A stretch of 10,519 bases of DNA from JABCPH02 sp963524305 (lineage in GTDB: Bacteria; Fusobacteriota; Fusobacteriia; Fusobacteriales; Leptotrichiaceae). The stretch spans positions 1 to 10,519 of the forward strand of contig CAURGH010000037.1 in the NCBI GenBank assembly GCA_963524305.1. The letters are read 5' to 3'. Positions 7,226 through 10,519 of the stretch are shown in pieces. Position 1 is the stretch's first letter; every line of letters starts with the position of its first letter. Under the pieces are notes generated by a model. That model saw nothing but the letters and a program-made list of their open reading frames with translations. It did no database searches and was not told the origin of the DNA. Both the position numbers and the translations under genes were made by a program.

Positions 7226-7254
7226 ATTATACTATAATTTTAAATTTTTGTCAA
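7226..7254 (-). promoter_or_regulatory. Consensus sigma-70 promoter of the rplU-prp-rpmA operon
   Basis: On the minus strand, TTGACA (complement of 7249-7254) is followed after exactly 17 bp by TATAAT (complement of 7226-7231). Both hexamers match the consensus perfectly, which fits the high demand for ribosomal proteins. The expected start site is at about 7219-7220, giving a leader of about 65 nt before the ATG at 7154. Confidence 0.93.
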
Positions 7255-7300
7255 CTTCAAAAAATTTCAAAAAAAGCTAGATTTTTTCTTTTGTTTTCGC

Positions 7301-7306
7301 TATAAT
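7301..7306 (+). promoter_or_regulatory. Probable -10 element for the lipoprotein gene
   Basis: TATAAT at 7301-7306 lies 31 bp upstream of the ATG at 7338. A poor -35 match (TAGATT, 7278-7283) sits 17 bp before it. It is divergent from the rplU promoter, with about 45 bp between the two cores. Confidence 0.55.
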
Positions 7307-7337
7307 GTAACATATTATCTTTTAGAAAGGAGCTTTT

Positions 7338-7922
7338 ATGGTTTATAGTTTTCCAAATATAAAATCAAAGATAAAAAAAATTATTCTATTGCTTGTAATG
7401 ATGATAATGGCTATTTCTTGTCAGTCTATTGTTCCAAATTACAAGTGGTATTCAACTAAGGAATTAGTTGAAAAATCCGACAAATTAAAACCTGGAGATA
7501 TTTTAATTTTATCTAAAGAACCTACGTTACGTTCAATGTGGGGACATGCAGCTATTCTTAATGAAAACAGGAAAATAGTTGAATTTCCTTCCTATTCGAT
7601 AGGTTATAGTGAAAGTCCAATTTATTCTTGGCAAACAATTAATAGACAAGTTTCTGTAATGCGTTTAAAAAATATTGATGATGGTTTTAGAAGTGCACTA
7701 TTTAAAGAGATTGATAAAACTTTGACAAAACCTTACGGAATTACTTTTAACAAAACTTTTGATAAACGACTTTACTGTTCACAATTTGTTTATCTTGTAT
7801 TTAAAAGAGCTGGTATAGATGTTGGAAGAAATGTTGATCTAGATTCAAACGGCGGAGGAATGGTTATGCCTTTTGATATTTTAGAATCACCTCTTTTAGA
7901 AAATATTGATTTAGATGAATAA
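7338..7922 (+). CDS. Lipoprotein with YiiX-type (permuted NlpC/P60) cysteine-hydrolase domain
   Basis: This is a 194-residue envelope protein. The N-terminus has Lys-rich residues 9-14, a hydrophobic run IILLLVMMIMA (15-25) and a lipobox-like A-I-S-C with C28 as the lipidated residue. The domain that follows contains KPGDILIL (51-58), WGHAAIL with H70, and LYCSQFVYLVFKRAGIDV with C147. His before Cys is the circularly permuted order of the YiiX/YebB and LRAT-like branch of the NlpC/P60 papain-like fold. These enzymes hydrolyse amide or ester bonds, possibly in peptidoglycan or lipids, and the substrate cannot be told here. The start at 7338 has AAAGGAG five bases upstream. The gene is single, with its own promoter and terminator, facing ychF. 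Confidence 0.82.
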   Translation: MVYSFPNIKSKIKKIILLLVMMIMAISCQSIVPNYKWYSTKELVEKSDKLKPGDILILSKEPTLRSMWGHAAILNENRKIVEFPSYSIGYSESPIYSWQTINRQVSVMRLKNIDDGFRSALFKEIDKTLTKPYGITFNKTFDKRLYCSQFVYLVFKRAGIDVGRNVDLDSNGGGMVMPFDILESPLLENIDLDE

Positions 7923-7929
7923 TTAATTT

Positions 7930-7985
7930 AAAATACGCCACTATTCGTGTTTTTTACAAATAAAATGGCGTATTTTTTATTTAAA
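7930..7985. terminator. Bidirectional terminator between the lipoprotein gene and ychF
   Basis: AAAATACGCCA (7930-7940) pairs perfectly over 11 bp with TGGCGTATTTT (7966-7976) around a 25-nt loop. TTAT and TTTA runs follow on the plus strand, and TTTTAAATTAATTAT follows on the minus strand. It lies 7 bp past the lipoprotein stop and about 40 bp past the ychF stop, so it probably serves both convergent genes. Confidence 0.82.
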
Positions 7986-8012
7986 AATATTCTTTTTTAT
8001 ATAATTATTAAA

Positions 8013-9116
8013 TTATACATTAAATCTAAAGAACATTACATCTCCATCATTTACAACATATTCTTTACCTTCAAGACGCATTGCTCCTTTTTCTTTAGAA
8101 CCTGACCATCCGTTATACTCAATAAATTTATCAAATGAAACAACTTCTGCTCTTATGAATCCTTTTTCAATATCAGAATGAATTTCCGAAGCTGCTTTTG
8201 GTGCAAGAGTTCCTTTTTTTATTGTCCAAGCTCTTACTTCCTTTTCTCCAGCCGTAAAGTACGTGATTAATCCTAATAATTTGAAACCACCTCTAATTAA
8301 TCTATTTAAGCTAGGTTCTGTAATTCCTAATTCTTCGATAAACATTTGTCTTTCTTCTTCATCTTCAATCTCAATTAATTCAGCTTCAACTTTTGCCGAA
8401 AAAGTTACAACTTCACTATCATGTTCTGCTGCAAATTCTCTTACTTTTTTAACGTAATCATTTTCAATTCCTTGAGTCAAATCATCTTCAGAAATATTTG
8501 CTGCAAACATCATTGGTTTTATTGTTAAAAATTGATAAACTCTAATCAAATCTTCTTCTCTTTGAGTGAAATTCAATGTTTTTAATAATTTGAACTCTTC
8601 CAAATGAGCTTTACATCTTTCTAATACAGCCAATAATTCTTTACCTTCAGCATTTCCACCTCTTGCTAATTTTTGATTCTTTTGAATGGCTCTATCAACT
8701 GTATCCATATCAGAAAAAATCAACTCTGCATTAATTGTTTCAATATCTCTAATCGGATCAACGCTTCCTTCAACATGAATAATATTATCATCATCAAAAC
8801 ATCTAACAACTTGACAAATAGCTGCCGTATTTCTTATATTTGATAAAAATTGGTTTCCCAATCCTTCTCCTTTTGAAGCACCTTTTACAAGACCAGCAAT
8901 ATCAACAAACTCAACTGTTGCTCCCAATGTTCTTTGAGGATTTATTATTTTTGCTAAATCATCTAATCTTGGATCCGGCACACTAACTAATCCTACATTT
9001 GGCTCAATTGTTGCAAATGGATAATTTGCTGCCTCTGCATTTTGTGTTTTTGTAATCGCATTAAACAATGTCGATTTTCCTACATTTGGTAATCCTACTA
9101 TTCCTATTCCTATCAT
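8013..9116 (-). CDS. ychF: Redox-regulated ATPase YchF (Obg family)
   Basis: YchF is a universally conserved TRAFAC P-loop ATPase of the Obg family that associates with ribosomes and is linked to translation and oxidative-stress control. The 367-residue protein has family-typical length. It shows P-loop GLPNVGKS (8-15), G3 region DIAGLVKGAS (72-81) with Leu instead of a catalytic Gln, the NISE (207-210) form of G4 that in this family favours ATP over GTP, a helical middle insert, and a C-terminal TGS domain (about 280-366) ending in DGDVMFFRFNV. An in-frame TAA lies immediately before the ATG at 9116, so no upstream start is possible. The nearest Shine-Dalgarno is unusually far away, beyond a hairpin at 9130-9149. 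It is the last gene of the WalJ-like/UDG-like/ychF unit. Confidence 0.98.
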   Translation of the reverse strand: MIGIGIVGLPNVGKSTLFNAITKTQNAEAANYPFATIEPNVGLVSVPDPRLDDLAKIINPQRTLGATVEFVDIAGLVKGASKGEGLGNQFLSNIRNTAAICQVVRCFDDDNIIHVEGSVDPIRDIETINAELIFSDMDTVDRAIQKNQKLARGGNAEGKELLAVLERCKAHLEEFKLLKTLNFTQREEDLIRVYQFLTIKPMMFAANISEDDLTQGIENDYVKKVREFAAEHDSEVVTFSAKVEAELIEIEDEEERQMFIEELGITEPSLNRLIRGGFKLLGLITYFTAGEKEVRAWTIKKGTLAPKAASEIHSDIEKGFIRAEVVSFDKFIEYNGWSGSKEKGAMRLEGKEYVVNDGDVMFFRFNV

Positions 9117-9129
9117 TTATTTTTTGCAT

Positions 9130-9161
9130 GATAAATAAATATATTTATCACGCTCTCCTTT
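9130..9161 (-). promoter_or_regulatory. Shine-Dalgarno followed by an 8-bp hairpin upstream of ychF
   Basis: AAAGGAGAG (complement of 9153-9161) is a strong ribosome-binding site, but it ends 36 nt before the ychF ATG. Between them lies a perfect hairpin: GATAAATA (complement of 9142-9149) pairs with TATTTATC (complement of 9130-9137) around a 4-nt loop. No other purine-rich site is nearer the ATG. Folding would shorten the gap to about 16 unpaired nucleotides. There is no T tract, so this is not a terminator. Confidence 0.55.
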
Positions 9162-9187
9162 CTTCTATTCTTTATTTATCCTAATCT

Positions 9188-9745
9188 TCAATCATTTATC
9201 AATTTTTTCATACTATCTACTACTGCTTCCAAAACTCTTACAACTTTCCATTTTTCCTTGTCACTTGCTCTTAATAAATATTGCACATCATATATTGGTA
9301 CAACTTTTATACCACCAATATATTCATATGCATTCCCAACTAACATTCTAATATCCTCTTTATTTTTTAAAAGCAACTTTGTTGGCCTATCTCCAACTGT
9401 TATAATAAATTCTGGATTAATTAATGCAATTTGAGCAATCAAAAAATTTTTACATTTCATAATACATTTTCCATCTACCATATCTCCACGTGCACTACAT
9501 TTTGTCAAAGTTGTAAGGTAACATTTATTTATATCTAATTTCGCAAATTTAAAAAATTTTTTTAAATATTCACCATTCTCATCTATCAATAGTTCCTTTT
9601 GATCATCCTCTTCAGTACTAATACTATCCAATAAAATCATAACTGAAGCTTCTCTATCGCCTTCTCCCAAAATCGAATTTTTCGTAATTTTCTTCAAATT
9701 ACAATCACTACATAAATCGACTTCTATTTCTAAATCTTTCCACAT
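9188..9745 (-). CDS. Uracil-DNA glycosylase family 4/5-like Fe-S protein with degenerate active site
   Basis: The 185-residue protein aligns by eye along its length with family 4 uracil-DNA glycosylases, which excise uracil from DNA. Fe-S cysteines C12, C15, C83 and C98 are present in the family spacing. IITVGDRPTKLLL (114-126) matches the family's VxLGxxAxxxLL strand-helix, and YLLR (156-159) matches the end of motif 2. The catalytic positions differ. The GE-x-PG motif is replaced by LDSIS (39-43), the uracil-stacking Phe of PFVG by Leu (53), the Asn of ITN-x-x-KC by Thr (79), and the HP of motif 2 by YD (152-153). DNA glycosylase activity is therefore doubtful. The start is taken as ATG 9745, seven bases after GAGGAG. 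A GTG at 9760 overlaps the previous stop and the ribosome site and is less likely. It lies 11 bp after the WalJ-like gene and upstream of ychF. Confidence 0.8.
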   Translation of the reverse strand: MWKDLEIEVDLCSDCNLKKITKNSILGEGDREASVMILLDSISTEEDDQKELLIDENGEYLKKFFKFAKLDINKCYLTTLTKCSARGDMVDGKCIMKCKNFLIAQIALINPEFIITVGDRPTKLLLKNKEDIRMLVGNAYEYIGGIKVVPIYDVQYLLRASDKEKWKVVRVLEAVVDSMKKLIND

Positions 9746-9756
9746 TTCTTGACTCC

Positions 9757-10230
9757 TCACAAACTATACATTTTAGTTTGCTCTTCCGTTATAATTTCAA
9801 TCTCTAAATCCTCTTTATTTTCACGCTCTAAAATACTATATAGCGAATTATACGCTAATTCTGGGGTATTATTGTCTTTACTAATATGCATTAAATAAAT
9901 TTTTTTCAATTTTTCACATAGAACTTGTGCAATTAATTTCGATGCTTCAGAGTTTGATAAATGTCCATTTCGTCCTTTTACACGATTTTTCAATTCCCAG
10001 TGATAAGGCCCTGTCATTAACATATTATAATCATAATTACTTTCCAATACGATTATATCACTATTTTTCAAGTTCTCCTTGATTATATTATTGACGCATC
10101 CGACATCACTTGCATACGACAATTTTTTATCCTCATATTCAAATGTGTATCCTAAACATTTTACAGCATCGTGCATTACCTCAAAATTATTAATAACACA
10201 ATCTCCAATAATTGTCTTATCACCTTTACT
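9757..10230 (-). pseudogene. WalJ/YycJ-like metallo-beta-lactamase gene, 5' part cut off by a TnpB element
   Basis: The reading frame encodes the C-terminal half of a WalJ/YycJ-type MBL-fold protein, a family with DNA exonuclease activity and usually about 260 residues. Numbering from the ATG at 10176, it has MHDAVKCLGYTF (1-12), YASDVG with D24, VLESNYDYNMLMTGPY (43-58), GHLSNSEA (71-78) and LMHISKDNNTPELAY (95-109) with H97. The last four blocks are hallmarks of the family. The frame stays open upstream of that ATG through homologous sequence (SKGDKTIIGDCVINNFEV) to the transposon edge at 10230, so the ATG is internal. The N-terminal HxHxDH metal site is missing. The ATG at 10176 has only GAGG two bases away, so any fragment is probably poorly made. 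The stop overlaps the signals of the UDG-like gene downstream. Confidence 0.82.
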
Positions 10231-10307
10231 GAACCTCCCACGACTAAAGTCGCAGGGTTCTAAAATCTTTAAAAATATTCAAAAATTTTCTAAGAAGTTT
10301 GATAGTC
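10231..10307 (-). ncRNA. Probable omega-RNA (reRNA) 3' scaffold of the TnpB element
   Basis: TnpB nucleases use an RNA made from the tnpB 3' end and the element's right end, with the guide read from the flanking host DNA. Here the scaffold would include the GATAG/CTATC hairpin at the tnpB stop (near 10301-10317), an A/T-rich linker and the terminal hairpin (10231-10260). The guide would begin at 10229 and run toward lower coordinates into the WalJ-like gene. The 5' limit of the RNA is not determinable from sequence. Confidence 0.55.
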
Positions 10308-10519
10308 CTATGCTATCCTTATTCTTTTAGGTGTGTTCAGTTCACCTCTATTGTATAGGACGCTTAAGTCCACAACTTTACTTTTTCTTAGAATATTTAA
10401 TGCTCCATTACAATCTGCATTTATGAGTTTACCTGCTCTTGTTTGATACAGTCCTCTTTTTATCCTTTTTCCACTGAATATATATTCTTTTTGATTTTCT
10501 TTATCATATACTGGGATTT
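10308..10519 (-). CDS. tnpB: RNA-guided endonuclease TnpB, C-terminal 69 residues (5' truncated by window)
   Basis: The minus-strand frame from 10517 to the TAG at 10308 encodes 69 residues. The diagnostic part is GKRIKRGLYQTRAGKLINAD followed by CNGALNILRKS, the conserved end of the TnpB/IS605 OrfB RuvC domain in which the Asp of NAD is the last catalytic acidic residue. The tail after it (VVDLSVLYNRGELNTPKRIRIA) is typical of the poorly conserved C-terminus. The zinc ribbon and the earlier RuvC motifs lie beyond the window edge, so whether the whole protein is intact is unknown. The visible part has no frameshift. Confidence 0.9.
   Translation of the reverse strand, partial: IPVYDKENQKEYIFSGKRIKRGLYQTRAGKLINADCNGALNILRKSKVVDLSVLYNRGELNTPKRIRIA

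Larger units (their letters stand above)
10231..10519 (-). mobile_element. IS200/IS605-family TnpB element, right end and 3' part (continues beyond window)
   Basis: The element runs on the minus strand and contains the 3' end of tnpB and a right-end hairpin. In the tnpB-strand orientation the end reads GAACC (complement of 10256-10260), then GCGAC, loop TTTA, GTCGT, then GGGAGGTTC with its last base at 10231. The core ACTTTAGTCGTG and the closing GAGGTTCA resemble, as I recall, the right end and omega-RNA scaffold 3' end of ISDra2-type elements. Host sequence resumes at 10230 or 10229. The left end, any tnpA and the target motif lie outside the window. Confidence 0.85.

Noticed and set aside
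6919..7305. Plus-strand open frame of 128 codons
   Set aside because: It lies antisense to rplU and its promoter, has Ser/Thr/Pro-rich nonsense composition and no ribosome-binding site, so it is a shadow of rplU.
8263..8457. Plus-strand open frame of 64 codons
   Set aside because: It is fully antisense to the conserved ychF coding sequence, with low-complexity Ser-rich translation.
9746..9760. GTG start for the UDG-like gene
   Set aside because: It overlaps the upstream stop codon and the GAGGAG ribosome site, and the ATG at 9745 has correct spacing to that site.
10079..10330. Plus-strand open frame of 83 codons
   Set aside because: It spans the WalJ-like fragment, the transposon junction and the tnpB 3' end in antisense, so it is not a plausible gene.
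1..10519. CRISPR array, tRNA, rRNA or prophage genes
   Set aside because: No regularly spaced repeats, cloverleaf-like segments or phage-type proteins were seen on either strand.

Overview
The window is very A+T-rich and gene-dense. It looks like a chromosomal segment from a low-GC anaerobe, most plausibly Fusobacteriota and perhaps a Leptotrichia-like organism. Three things point that way: the strongly A/T-biased codons, the rplU-prp-rpmA cluster in which L27 carries the cleavable N-terminal extension known from Firmicutes and Fusobacteria, and the IS605-type TnpB debris at both ends. The taxon is inferred from style and was not tested by any search.

Layout from left to right. Positions 1-40 hold an imperfect palindrome of the kind found at IS200/IS605 or TnpB element ends. 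Two minus-strand genes follow: an SseB-like protein (634-1431), then a Nudix hydrolase of the ADP-ribose pyrophosphatase type (70-582). A divergent promoter region (1432-1625) separates them from a plus-strand ABC-F ATPase (1626-3248), which is closed by a strong terminator. Next comes a large plus-strand ATP-grasp/phosphohistidine enzyme (3397-6105). It is built like rifampicin phosphotransferase, or a PEP synthase without the PEP-binding barrel. A bidirectional terminator separates it from the convergent ribosomal operon rplU-prp-rpmA (7154 down to 6190), which has a near-perfect sigma-70 promoter and a structured 5' leader. A plus-strand lipoprotein with a permuted NlpC/P60 (YiiX-type) domain (7338-7922) ends at another bidirectional terminator. 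It faces a minus-strand operon: a WalJ/YycJ-like metallo-beta-lactamase fragment, then a family 4/5-type uracil-DNA glycosylase-like protein, then ychF. The 5' half of the WalJ-like gene is replaced by the right end and 3' part of a TnpB element that runs off the window.

How the genes fit together. The rplU-prp-rpmA operon is self-consistent, because Prp is the protease that removes the L27 extension encoded by the next gene. The right-hand operon couples a nuclease-type MBL protein, an Fe-S uracil-glycosylase homologue and the YchF ATPase. Both of its first two members look altered: one is cut by a transposon, and the other has lost the catalytic motifs but kept the Fe-S cysteines. No CRISPR array, tRNA, rRNA or phage gene was seen. 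I do not see a clearly new multi-gene system. The best leads are the degenerate UDG-like protein, the TnpB insertion with a readable guide, the RPH-like dikinase, and the 5' leaders of rplU and ychF.
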